A stretch of 64,000 nucleotides of DNA from Blumeriella jaapii (taxonomy: Eukaryota; Ascomycota; Leotiomycetes; Helotiales; Drepanopezizaceae): positions 558,001 to 622,000 of the forward strand of contig VWND01000007.1 in NCBI GenBank assembly GCA_009599575.1, written 5' to 3'. The notes beneath the pieces were generated by a model. The model was given only the letters and a program-made list of their open reading frames with translations. It did no database searches and was not told the DNA's origin. Positions 23,618-35,644 of this stretch are shown here, piece after piece; within the stretch, counting starts at the first letter, position 1; each line of letters opens with the position of its first letter. A program made the position numbers and the translations under genes.

Positions 23618-25244
23618 TTACAACCTGTCAGGCCCTCTTTGTGTTGCCCAGGGAGCTCTTGTTGGCCCGTCTGTGCTCCGCGAATTTGATCCACCATCTC
23701 CAGTTGCCCAAGGAGCTCTCGTCACCACCGCTGCTGCATTGGCGCTTTGTGCAGAACTGCCAGGCTTTGCCGTTCTTGTCGCAGCCACTCCTCCTCCAGA
23801 TGGATTGGCCCAAAGGTTGCGTGTGGACTCTTGTGACTGTCGAGCAGTCGGAGCGCCTGAGTCTAAGCTACCTAAGGGTTGGTTTGAGGTATGGGCCGAA
23901 GGTATGACTTGGCTGGCATTCAGGTCTTGATTCCAGCTAAACAAAGATCCAAAGGGAAAATGTTGAACAACCTGTTGATGTTAGAACTATTGTGATAAGA
24001 ACTACAGCATATCATGAATGTGTCGATCTAGATACGGTATCGTTACTTATACAGGAGAAGGAACTCTAGATAAACTTACGGGAAACTTGGACAACACTTC
24101 CGCGTTGAACATTTTGATCATTCCCTGCGAATCACTTGTCAGAACGAACCCAACATTGATGGTTCGATTTATTCATACCTTATTGATTTTCCCCCACCCT
24201 GCTCGAACACCAGATATGTCAAACAAGATAGGACTGTGTTCCCAGAAGGGTCCAGACTTGACGTCGTTGATGAAACCTATGGCCGAGAAATACATGTTGT
24301 GTTTCCTTTCCTTGTCAACAACAGTCTTCTTTGCGACATCTCCAGGGCTTGGAGCTCTCGATAGTGCCCCTTCCACTGGCATCGGATCTGAATTCGTGAT
24401 GGGTGGACAGTATTGCGAAGAGCCAAAGATGTAAGGCAAGAATGAGTGGTCATCCAAACCCCAGACCCCATGAGAGCCAGCCGGCTCAAGGGTGTACGTG
24501 AGAATCAAACGGCGAACAACCCTCAAGTATCTGTTAGACGATTAGTGATGGTAGAGAGAGGTTGGACTGTAAAGCGCACGGCTCGATGATTCCAAGAACA
24601 ATGCTCCGTTCTAGCGAACCATCCTCGGAAGGTTTTGTGGCGAAGCCTCCCAGCTTCCAGATGCAGCCTAGAAACGCAAGAAAGCTAAGCTCGTGACCAG
24701 TGCCATAATCCAACCTCTGTGAACTACCGAAACCACCCATGATGTAAGGGGTGAGTTCATCTAGAGCCGTTGTGCTACCTTCAGACATGGTCTTGAACTC
24801 CAGCACACTCTGCGGTAGATACGTTTGCAGGAGAGCTGTGATCCGGGATTCCAGAATCTCGTACCACTTTCTGAAGCTGACGTTTCCAAATCTTCGAGGG
24901 CCTGTGTCAGGAGGAGCCTCTTCGATGATGGCTTCTATGTTTTTGAGCAAATCTTGTATCTTTTGAACCGGCTCAGACAGTGCAGTCAGAGAGTCCAGTT
25001 GCCAAGTCTGGATTGGACTTTCCTCGGACAACTTTCTAGGACACATTGCTATGTTGAGCTGTGTGACGAAGATGCCGATATCACGATATGCTTGAGAAGT
25101 AAGAAAGGCGCACACATCATGGCCTTCGTTTATCCTCTTGACTGGTTCCACAAAGGCGTGGGGCTTACTCGGATCTAAAATAGGTAAAATTGTAGAAGCC
25201 ATACCATCTGAGATCTGCGGGACGTTTTGGGAGGCTGAAGTCAT
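23618..25244 (-). CDS. PP2A activator PTPA (peptidyl-prolyl isomerase, RRD family)
   Basis: Four exons (minus): 24580-25244, 24179-24530, 24080-24124 and 23618-23971, giving 471 residues. The PTPA domain spans about residues 20-350, with the family motifs [37 protein letters not shown] and [15 protein letters not shown]. The family consists of phosphotyrosyl phosphatase activators that act on the PP2A catalytic subunit and show prolyl isomerase activity in nucleus and cytosol. The first splice join restores the GIIEP-YLRVVRR segment. A low-complexity tail after residue 370 carries two TRAPWA motifs, which I associate with the longer RRD1-type fungal paralogue. Assignment to RRD1 rather than RRD2 is tentative, so no symbol is given. 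The intron between exons 3 and 4 is 108 nt. Confidence 0.95.
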
Positions 25245-25648
25245 TTGGGAGTAGTGATCTTGATGGGATGTTGAGGATGTTTAGGGGAGGTAGCTTCAAG
25301 GATATCTGAACTCGTGTTTAAGTAAGCCAGGCACTAGCGTCGACATCCCTGCTTGACGATGATAGGGCAACAAGGAACACTAAGAACTGGTACGTAGCTC
25401 GACCTTAAAATATATGACTTTACCCACAACATCGACAACTGCAACGCGAGATACAACTCTCCTGGACACAACATATACACAGTATATCCAAACCGGTATC
25501 TGCGAGAGCCTTGGCTACGGGAAGACTGCCTTTCCAAAGTGCCGAGGTGACTTAACTTCCCGCCAGAAGTTCCCGCGCAAAATACCCGTAAAATTTGTCG
25601 CTCGAGATAACATCAACAAACCCATTTGGTCTAGGGCTTGTTTCACCG
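25245..25648. promoter_or_regulatory. Shared divergent promoter of PTPA and AT-hook genes
   Basis: 404 bp between two divergent start codons. No individual regulatory site could be recognised with confidence. Confidence 0.45.
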
Positions 25649-28064
25649 ATGGACGCGCAAGCAGCCCAGTTAGGCTCACCTCTGAAGAGCGCACTTGCGA
25701 CAGTGCGAAGGCTCTTTGACCTCCCTCGAGTCGCCCAACCCTCTATCGAGGGAATGACCCAACAGCAAGACGGACAGGGAGAATTAGGCATCGGCTTGAT
25801 TGGCGGCGAGCGTGACGATTCAAGCTCGGTATCATCTTTGCCGAATTTCATAAGGGATGCCTCAACGACGCACTCCACAAGTCTAAAACGGCCAGCAGCC
25901 GACATCGACGCTATCCCCAATGAGGACGAGGCTGAGAGACATGCCCATGGTCCTAGAAAGAGGGTCAAAAGGAACGTTCGGGCTGAGAATGTCATCTTAG
26001 CACCGAGGAGAAGTCAAAGAAACCTACCAGTCACTTCTATGCCGCGGTCCGACATCGAAGATAATTCGCGGCAAGCGAAGAGAGTTGCTACCCCAGAATC
26101 GGATGCCCCAAGTACGATGGATGATCCACAAAAAACTTCGTCGAATCCTGTAAAACCAAAGCGAGGCCGGCCGCGCAAAATTGATTCGAGTCCGGGCGAT
26201 CCAGCATTGAAATCTGCATCTGGTTCTGCAAATTCCATCAAAGCAGTAAATGGCCCGAGTACCCCGACCCAGCCGACAAAGCGAAGAAGAGGTCGCCCTC
26301 GCAAAAGTTCAGTTTCCGGTCAAGCTACTCTTTTACGGGGGGCAGTTTCTCAACAACCACTCGTGACAGACAACCTACTGGTCTCAATTGAGAAAGATGA
26401 AGTAGCCGGCGTAAACATGTCAGCCGAAGAAGATCGCTCGTCCAAGGACATCGACCGACCATCTATGATAGAGGAGCTACCACGATTCGCGCCAGAAGCC
26501 CTCGTACGGAATGAGGATGGAGATGGTGGAAACGATCATGAGGGTATTAGCGACATACTTTTAGAGCCGAGTCCCATCAAGGAAAAACGCTCAAGCAATA
26601 GTCTTGACCCGACCAACATTAATCAAAATTATAGCGATACGATTCAAGAAAATCTCACCGGACCCCCCTTACAGCGTGATACATCAGATGATTATGAAGC
26701 CCAGAACAATGAGGCCGAAGTCGAACTCGAACTCGAGGATGACGAGGCCGGGAAAGCTTCGATTGAACCAGTGTTTGGATATGACCTACTTGAACAAATG
26801 GTCATTCTCGTACACAGAGTCGGACATCGTCGACATCCTACGAGCGAAGAGTTCGTTTTGAAACGAACTGAGGAAATGATAACGACCAGCGGGAAGAAAA
26901 TTATCAGACCCATTGATAGGTTAATATCGACTTACGGCATCCTGCGGAACGAAAAGGACCCAGATAAGCAAGCGGAGGCAAGAGAGCTGGTCGCATCTCT
27001 CATACCCGAGATCCAACTGAGGACTAAGTCTATTATGACAACCAGATTGAAATTTTCGAGCTCCGGCATCGACAATGAAGGAAAGGGGAAGGTCGGCCAT
27101 AAAACGAAAATGCTTCAAGATCTATACTTCAACATCATCCCGCCACTCGTGGACGCCATTCACATGGCTAGCGATATTTATCCTCCAGATCAATACATTG
27201 ATACATTTGCTCTTCAACAGTTATCGGATCTGGTTTCTTCCCTCGAGCAACTAGCGACGGCCGCAACTATGCAACCAAAAGAGCATCAGCCCCAGCCCCA
27301 TGGTAATTCCAAGGCCAGCACGTACCAGATTCAACGGCCGACTCGAATGATCCTACCCATTGTCCGTCAAATACAAAAAGGTTTGATCGCGGAGTCAGTC
27401 AGAAGGAATGACATCAAAAGCACTGCAGAGCGTCAGCGGGACCACGAAGAACGGAGGCCGAAGAAAGCAGACAAAGAAGACGCCAAGAAGAGTCTATTGC
27501 GCTCTTTCAGAAGATAAAGAAGTCACAGGCCGAGGCGTTCAGCGAAAAGTTAAAAGAGCCAATCTGGGGCGAGCTGTTGGCCAGAAAAATTGCGGCTCAA
27601 GCTGCAAAAGGAAGGCAAATATCCCAATCCATTCCTCCCGTTGATAGCGAGAACAGAAAGCCGAGCATAGAATACGCTCAGAACTCCCAGGACTTCCAGG
27701 ACGGAGATGGTCATGTTGTAGACGATGGGAAGGCCGCATACGACCGGATCAGTGTTTTCGGGAGGAACAACACAAACGCCAAGTCCAGACCGCTATCAAA
27801 TGAGGAGAAGAACATCTTCGTCGAGTGCATGCGAAACGAGAGAGGTTTGTCGCATATAGGCTGAGTCTTTTTTCCCTCCACGATTGACATTCTGCAGGGA
27901 AAGACCGGTACGTGAAGGCGGCAAAACGGCTGCAGGCGACCATGGACGAGATCTTTTCGTATGCCCAAGACCTGCAGGAGGCGATGGATCGGAAGCACGA
28001 GGAAGGCTTGTTCAACGAGCCTACCGATGATTGGACGTATGATGTCTGGGTCACGGAGGGGTGA
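25649..28064 (+). CDS. AT-hook protein of unknown function, with apparent frame break
   Basis: Exon 1 is 25649-27844 and exon 2 is 27898-28064; the intron is 53 nt. About 787 residues if one frame break is ignored. Two AT-hooks sit near residues 170 (KRGRPRK) and 212 (RRGRPRK), implying binding to AT-rich DNA in the nucleus. The middle is acidic (VELELEDDE) and is followed by a conserved-looking helical region at about 390-640. The frame ends in a stop at 27515-27517, but coding character continues in the -1 frame from about 27480, through a Lys-rich helix and on to exon 2, whose end reads DDWTYDVWV. The last 130 residues somewhat resemble a SANT/Myb-type helical module, but this is weak. One missing base near 27483-27495 would explain the break. 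Confidence 0.72.
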
Positions 28065-30077
28065 AGCCTTCCCGTCTATGTTACCACTTTGGCGTTTAGG
28101 AAGGCGGTGTTTCCCGGATGGTTATCAAGCCTGGATAAATTTTGGCTTTATACCCAAGGGCCTTTGGGGCGGTCAGTGATCCTGAAGATGGTGCGGGAAT
28201 ATGTCAGTCTATCGTTCGTTGTTTGCGAGATATGGGGGAGGGCGAGCTCGCTTAGTCTATCTTGAAAGTGTGTTGTTGACTTAGTTGGCTTAATATTGTC
28301 TCGGGGAGCTGCAGCTGTGCCCAAAAACCCACTGACACCGTCAAAATCGACGCCGAGCAAGATGTGAATCTTCCATTTGTAGAAGCGGGGCGAGAGAGGT
28401 GGGTGGTCGACGAGAGTCGGGACGTAGGATTGTTCATTGCGCACAGCGGTGGTAGGCCCAGGGGAAGCTTTCCACACTCCATCGGCTGGCTACACTCTCC
28501 GCCCTTCCATGCCGTCGTCTGCAGAGATACACATGTACGGCCTGCTGCTCTACGACCTGACAGAATTACCATGGGTCTTGCCACATCCCCTGGCTGCGCA
28601 CTCTTGCGCCACGGCGTGTATTCGCGCTTTTCTTTGCAACCTCCCCATCTCATTCAAGTTGCGCGGCTTCACATAAGTTTCTCGATGACATATCGCCGTG
28701 TTGATCGACCAATCGCAACCGCGCAAGGCGGCTAATATACCTAGGTACTGAACTGTATCTGGCCCTGCCCGGTTCACGCTTGTCAGCTCGAGTATTGCTT
28801 CTTCGTCCCGATCGGAATTTCGCGTCACGTGCCACCACGTGCCGGAGACGGCGGATTAGACTTCTTGGGACGCCCTCTACACAGTGGAGCAGCGGTGGGG
28901 GTGGACATTGGCATGGCTTTGTTCCATCGCGCGCCCATTTGCCCATCTGGCCGTAAACCTGGTTGCCGATGCAGATCACCCGTGCAAGCCAGGCATGCAT
29001 GTACAGAAGAAAGTGTAAGTTGGCTGAGAAAGGTCGGGTATCTGTATTGGAAAGTCAGATTCGAGGCGATCGATGTTCTCGGTCTCTGCTTGGCCCTGGA
29101 GCCGCGAGGTGGCAAACCAACGCCGTCTTCACGCTCCCATCTCGCTTTCACTCGACTTCCCTTCGCCTTACTTCACTTCCCTTCGGCACATTCACTTCCT
29201 GTACGTACCGTGTCTGTATGGACGGTACTTGGGCGCAAACGGAGCGATCTACAGTACTGTGCTCTACATCCAGAGCAGAGCAGAACAGAGCAGAGACCAA
29301 CTCCCCTCCTCCTTGCAGACCCGCGCCGCGCCCCCGTGTCGACGGATCCGGTGAAAGCAATACCTACAGCCCAGTGCAGTACTGACTGGACCGTACCATC
29401 TGTACATACATTCAACATCACCTCGTTGCATGTAGTCACGGCGACTCTGCCCGTCAGTCTCTTGACTGCAGCTCCCAGTGCTGCCCAGCACCCGAATGTA
29501 CGTTATCGCTGTACATACTTACGTCCCTCCTTGTCTACATCCAGTACAGTTCAGTCCCATTACTAACCCGGGGTGGGGAGTTGGTAGTCTATCACTTAGG
29601 GCCGCTCTAGGGAAGGAAAGCTCTAGTGTCGTTGTCGTGCCCTTCCAGCATTTCATCGCCTCGCCGACCTCGAACGAATGCCACGACGATATCTACACAT
29701 CGTCAGAATCTCGCCTGCTTCGTCGACCACTTCTTCCACGGGTCCAGGCCTGCAGTCGACCCTTCTGCCTACCCCTCGTTCGCCACCGACCACAATTCGT
29801 CCAGCGTCTCCCCCGCCTCTACCCGCGAACGGCTCGAACCACGGCCTCGCATGCCAGGCAGAGCACGTCGTCTCAACTCTCCTCCCTCTCTCTTGGTCAC
29901 AACCTCTCTCGGCTGTCTACGGCGTACTACCGGCCTTCATGTATTTCGAGGATAAGTGTGGATAGTTGATTTGCGAGCCCGGCACCCCCAGTACGCTTGT
30001 GGTCGAGGTATCCGTCCAGTGGCACAGCTCCTCCCCTTGGGTACGGCAATTCGGACTGAGACCTTCCGGTTCTCAAG
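28065..30077. other. Intergenic region and phytochrome leader, 2 kb
   Basis: No gene was supported on either strand. It holds a GAGCAGAGCAGA-type short tandem at about 29268-29296 and GTAC-type repeats at about 29240-29260, 29375-29385 and 29540-29556. The pyrimidine-rich stretch from about 29560 is probably the long 5' leader of the phytochrome gene. Confidence 0.5.
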
Positions 30078-33000
30078 ATGCTCGCTGGCGAGGATACGGC
30101 TGGCAGCAGGGAAACTTGCAAGCGGCCCGCGTCGCCCGTCGCGGTCGGTGTCCCTTCCGAATTCTCGACCCCTTTCTCCCAGTCGTCGAACGAGGACATC
30201 TCTCGAAAACCTCGGTTGGACGCTTCGGATGTGCATAGGGGTTTTGCTCTTCCTCCGTTACACGATGGCGCCACCTCGTCGTGGAGTGCCAGTTCGGATC
30301 ATCAGCTTGCCAGCCCGGGCCCTGCAAGCGATCGAGTGTACCCTATCAGAAGTGCGATCAGTGTCGACACGACGCAGACACCGTACGTTTTGCAAGGACG
30401 CAAGTCGAGCGATAACCAGGATTACTTTCCTCACAGCGCCTCGGCCGGCGACTCTACCCCAAGTTCGCAAACCCGAAGTCGAATACCTAGTCAAGAATCT
30501 CGCCCGACACCTAGAAATCCAAGAGGCAGCCGCACGATGTCTGTTTCTACGAATCACAGCGATCTGGATCGACGTGCAGAAGTATCGCGACTGCACCTGT
30601 TTAGTGATGCTACATCTGAAAAGTCCTATACCAAATCGGATACTGGGAGTCGACAGTCGGGCTCATTGGGCAACTTCACAGACGTGGACTCAGTGCCAGG
30701 ATTGGTGACGGCGAGGTTCAAGCATATTGTCACGGCAGAAGGCCATGCGGTCATCACAGGACGTGATGGAGAGACGTTACAGCGGTGTGAAGATGAACCG
30801 TGCGTACCACTGGAATACCATTGTGCAAGATTTTGCTGACCTTCTTTTACAGTATACACATCCCAGGAGCTATCCAGAGCTTCGGAATGCTGATCGCTTT
30901 GGAAGAGCTGGCGGATGGTGAATTGTTGGTCCGAATCGTCAGTGAGAATTCCCGGCGGTTGATCGGGTATTCACCTCAGGATTTGTTCAAGCTGAATAGC
31001 TTCACCGATATCTTGAGCGAGGAGCAGTGTGACAATGTTTTAGATCATGTAGACTTTATCCGGGACGAGGACGCTGACCCTGCTACCAACGGACCCGAAG
31101 TCTTCACCATCTCGATTAGGGCGCCGGGAGCGAGGAGGAGCCAGAAGCTGTGGTGTGCAATGCATATCAACCCGGCCAATCCGGATATTATAATTTGCGA
31201 GTTTGAAATCGATGATGATCAGACTCACCCGCTTGTTCCTCCAAGTGAGGAGACTCCGGAGCCGCCCGAGGACACGCTGAACAGTAATCCGACGCAAGAA
31301 GAATTCGACGAGAGTACCCACATTTCGAGCAAACCCTTGAGAGTTTTACGTAGCGCTAGGAAACGCAAAGGAGAGGCGGCGGCCATGGAGGTCTTCAATA
31401 TCATGTCTCAGGTCCAGGAACAATTAGCAGCGGCACCGAACCTCGATATTTTCTTGAAAATTCTGGTCGGAGTTGTCAAGGAGCTGACTGGCTTTCACCG
31501 AGTTATGATATACCAGTTCGATCAAGGGTTCAATGGCCGTGTTGTCACCGAATTGGTGGATCCACGAGCCACTAAGGACTTATACAAGGGCCTCAACGTA
31601 GGTGCTATTTCATCGTTTGGAGATGTTTGAGTTACTTAGGATTAGGCATATGACCTTGCTTTTGAACTTGGTCGAGATCCCACTGACTTTTCTTAGTTCC
31701 CTGCGTCTGACATCCCGAAGCAAGCTCGAGACTTGTATAAAATCAACAAAGTACGACTACTCTATGACCGAGATCTAGAAACAGCTCGTCTTGTCTGTAG
31801 AACCGTGGAAGATCTCGAACATCCGCTCGATCTTTCTTTTAGCTATTTGCGAGCGTAAGTCAAACGATAGCCTGAGCATCTCCGTGCCTCCTTTCCCCCC
31901 GAAACTTGACCAATCTTCTTCAGCAGTCTTTCGTGTGCGCGATCGCTGACTTTTCCGTGTCCTAGAATGTCCCCAATTCACATCAAATATCTTGCCAACA
32001 TGGCAGTGCGTTCGAGTATGAGCATATCCATCAACGCCTTTAACGAGTTATGGGGTCTGATCGCCTGTCATACCTATGGCAGCAAGGGCATGCGAGTGTC
32101 GTTTCCGATTCGAAAAATGTGTCGACTGGTAGGAGATACAGCATCAAGAAATATCGAGAGGTTATCCTATGCTTCCCGGCTTCAGGCTCGAAAGCTTATC
32201 AATACCGTACCGACCCAAGCAAATCCATCTGGCTACATCATCGCTTCTTCAGACGACCTGTTGAAGCTTTTTGATGCCGATTTTGGGCTGCTTTCCATCC
32301 GGGGTGAAACTAAAATCATGGGCAAAGTCGAGCAATCCCAGGAAGCACTCGCGATGCTAGAATACCTTCGTCTTCGGCAGATCACATCCGTTGTCACCTC
32401 CCAAGACATCAAATTCGATTTCCCTGATTTGCAATACGGCCCAGGCTTCAACGTCATTGCCGGTCTTCTCCTTGTGCCACTCAGTGTCGGAGGAAGCGAC
32501 TTCATTGTTTTCTTTCGCCGAGGACAAGTAAAAGAAGTCAAGTGGGCCGGTAACCCGTACGAGAAATTTGTTAAAGAAGGCACAGAAGGCTACCTCGAGC
32601 CTAGAAAGAGCTTCAAGACTTGGAGCGAAACGGTGGTTGGTAAATGTCGCGAATGGACCGAAGAACAAGTCGAGACAGCAGCAGTTCTATGCTTGGTGTA
32701 CGGCAAGTTCATCGAGGTGTGGCGTCAAAAAGAAGCTGCTCTACAAAGCAGCCAGCTCACAAGGCTCCTCCTCGCAAATTCTGCCCATGAAGTCAGAACT
32801 CCCCTTAATGCCATCATCAACTATCTGGAAATAGCTCTCGAGGGTGCTCTCGACCAAGAAACGCGAGACAATCTATCGAAGTCACACTCGGCCTCAAAAT
32901 CATTGATCTACGTTATTAATGACCTACTTGATCTGACAAACACGGAGGAAGGGCAAGCTCTCGTCAAGGATGAAGTATTTGACCTGTCAGCTACCGTGTG

Positions 33001-34969
33001 GGAAGCAACGGATTCATTCAAAGGCGATGCGAAGAGGAAGGGGCTTCTATATGAAGTAATCGAGCATCCTGGGGTTCCACAATTCGTTCAAGGCGACCAA
33101 CGTCGGGTGAGACAAGTAATTGCCAATGTCACGGCGAATGCTGTACAGCATACTAAAAGCGGTTGGGTTCGCGTGGAAGTCTGGCTACAGGACATTACTG
33201 ACAAGTGCGCCACGGTTGAGATCATTGTGCAAGATTCAGGGGTGGGTATGTCGAACGAGGTTCTCGATTCCTTGTTCAGAGATCTCGAGCAAGTTTCGAC
33301 TGAAGCAGAATTCGACGAGCGCTTCAACGATTCCAGCAACAGTAGTCTCGCGGTTACGCAAAGAAAGGAACATCGGACTTTAGGACTGGGTCTGGCAATG
33401 GTAGCCAGGACTGTTCGAAACATGGACGGCCAACTTCGACTGAAATCCGAGGAAGGAACGGGCTCACGTTTCGTCGTCCAGTTACCATTTACTCTCCCCA
33501 CCGATGTCGCCGACGAATCTAAGGAGCAGCTGCAACCTAAGCCACCGACGCCGCTACCTGTCTCTACACCCCCGCTGTCTGCTCCTACACCCCCACTATC
33601 CGAGCTAGCCCCCGAAATAACGCTTGTCGAGAAGGCCAGTTCTGTGAGGCTACGATCCAACAATCGCAGGCAGAGTTTGGAAGAGGGTGGGAGTCTTCAC
33701 AGTTTTGAAAGCGGTTCTAGTATTAAAAGCAACATAAGCAAGAAAAGTGATGTCGACAGGCTCATTGATGCTATATCAGGGCCCTTAGCAGTCGGCGAGG
33801 CTGAGCCTGAAGAGACAACTCTGCAGCGGTGTAGCAGCAGAGGAAGTGGACAAAGTCGGACGAGTATCTCCAGTCTTGGAGCACCCCCAGGCCGCATCAC
33901 ACCAGCACAGCCTGGAAAGCTGAAACGATCGCAATCATTCGGTGCACCAGAACATCTTCGCAAGCCATCTGAAGGGCCAGCAGGGTCTGAGTATGTTACC
34001 GACAACAAGACGCTACTGAAAGCGGTTAGGATGCCAGAAGAGTATGATCCTCCATCGCAGACGCCCTCCTCGGCAACCAAAATTTTATTCGAATTCCCAG
34101 AGAAGCCGGCCCGGGAGGCAGTCAAGAAGCCGAAACGGCTAGATGCGCAAAATCTCCAGGTTTTGGTTGCGGAGGATGATCCAGTTAACAGTCGAATCAT
34201 CTCGAAGAGGCTGGAGAAGAGCGGCCATGAAGTGCACCACACAGTCAACGGGGAAGATTGCGCTACCGCTTACGGGGAGAAGGCAGCATTCTTCGACGTG
34301 GTGCTAATGGACATGCAGGTGAGCAACGTTCGAGCCTCGAGAAATTTTCAGCTACCTCTACTGACTGCGCTTTTTTAGATGCCAATTGTTGATGGGCTCA
34401 CGTCTACAAAAATGATTCGATCTTACGAGAAGTTGCACCTGGAAAGCAATCTCTCTCCTCGAGCAGCTGGCAATGGTCGGGTGCCCATTTTCGCTGTATC
34501 CGCGTCTTTACTCGAACGTGAGCGGCAGAACTACATCAATGCTGGATTTGATGGTTGGATCCTGAAGCCAATCGACTTCAAACGTCTCAACACACTTTTA
34601 CTAGGCATAGTTGAAGACGATAAGCGGAACTCTTGTCTCTACAAACCTGGAGAATGGGAGAGGGGAGGGTGGTTCAATCGGAAACAGTCGTCCGTATTTT
34701 CAGCGGCAACGACGCCAGCTGAGAAGAATCCCTCTCAAAGGTTGGACGACAACCGTGACAAGAGCTCTAACTACGGCTCGAGCGAGTCTGGCTCTGTTAC
34801 ACCTACTGAGACCAAACGACCTCTGATCCATGACGAACGGCTAGATATCCCGAGAACGATTGACGAAAGCTATTTCCCTGTTGGGGCAGCAGTCTTGGGG
34901 AAAAAGAATAGCACAGAAAAGGGCGAGATGGCAAAACATGAGGCGGTGGAATCACCGGCATGTTCCTGA
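30078..34969 (+). CDS. fphA: Fungal phytochrome, hybrid sensor histidine kinase
   Basis: Exons 30078-30799, 30853-31597, 31697-31854, 31966-34318 and 34379-34969, giving 1522 residues, all in frame. After a 230-residue disordered N-terminus comes the PAS-GAF-PHY photosensory core. Cys237 in CEDEPIHIPGAIQ matches the biliverdin-binding Cys of bacterial and fungal phytochromes. FPASDIP (490-496) is the GAF DIP motif, and EPRKSF near 753 is the PHY tongue PRxSF. The output has a HisKA domain with phospho-acceptor His816 (SAHEVRTPLN), an ATPase with N-box, DSGVGM and GLGLAMV, and a receiver with phospho-acceptor Asp1324 and Lys1389. Known members sense red/far-red light and control development and stress through the HOG pathway. 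The C-terminal extension of 110 residues is disordered. Every catalytic site looks intact. Confidence 0.97.
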
Positions 34970-35644
34970 TCATGAGAGCTCGAATCTATGAAGATATTGC
35001 ACCGAGCGTACGACGTATGATTGGATGATCTGAGTACGATACAGAAATGTGTATATATCTGCGTCTGGGGCGCAGCGTTGTTTTTGTGATAGATGGATTG
35101 GCAGCATGGACATCCGAGCGGGAGTTTTGATCGATCACCGGCGTCGGCAACAGGATGAAACTTCATGTGTATATATTATTGACACAGTAGCGCTCATGGG
35201 TTGACGGTTTTTCCTTTCAACCTTAGCTGGCGCAGAGTCTCCACCACAGCGATAAGCCTAAATCCAATTTTTAATACCATACACACGAATACGGTGTACA
35301 GCCGGCAGCACCTCTGAACTTTTCTGACTAGAGTCCAAATGTAGTACTAGGTACTTCTACTAGACAGCGCCACCATGCTCGCCTTCTTTCCAGTCGCCAC
35401 TCTTCAGAACCCTTCCTCCCTCCCTTCTTCCACTCCCGCCCACCTTTCTCGCTCGTCTTTAACAACACACCCTCATCCAGCGCGCTCCTTACCTGACATT
35501 TCTTTTGGACCGGAGCGTTCTCGAGAGCTTCGAATCGCACACCCGGTCCCCGATCGCTCGTACACGAGACCGGAAAACAAGAAGGGAGGGGATCCGGTCT
35601 GGTCTGGTCCGGTCTGGTCTGGTGCCATCAGCTTTTGCGAGACG
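34970..35644. other. Intergenic region, 0.67 kb
   Basis: 3' side of the phytochrome gene and promoter/leader of the carbon-nitrogen hydrolase. A short (GGTCTGGTCT)n-like tract lies at about 35595-35622. No gene was seen. Confidence 0.5.

Noticed and set aside
27432..27470. 39-nt GT-AG candidate intron in the AT-hook gene
   Set aside because: Length is a multiple of three and cannot correct the frame; too short for a fungal intron.
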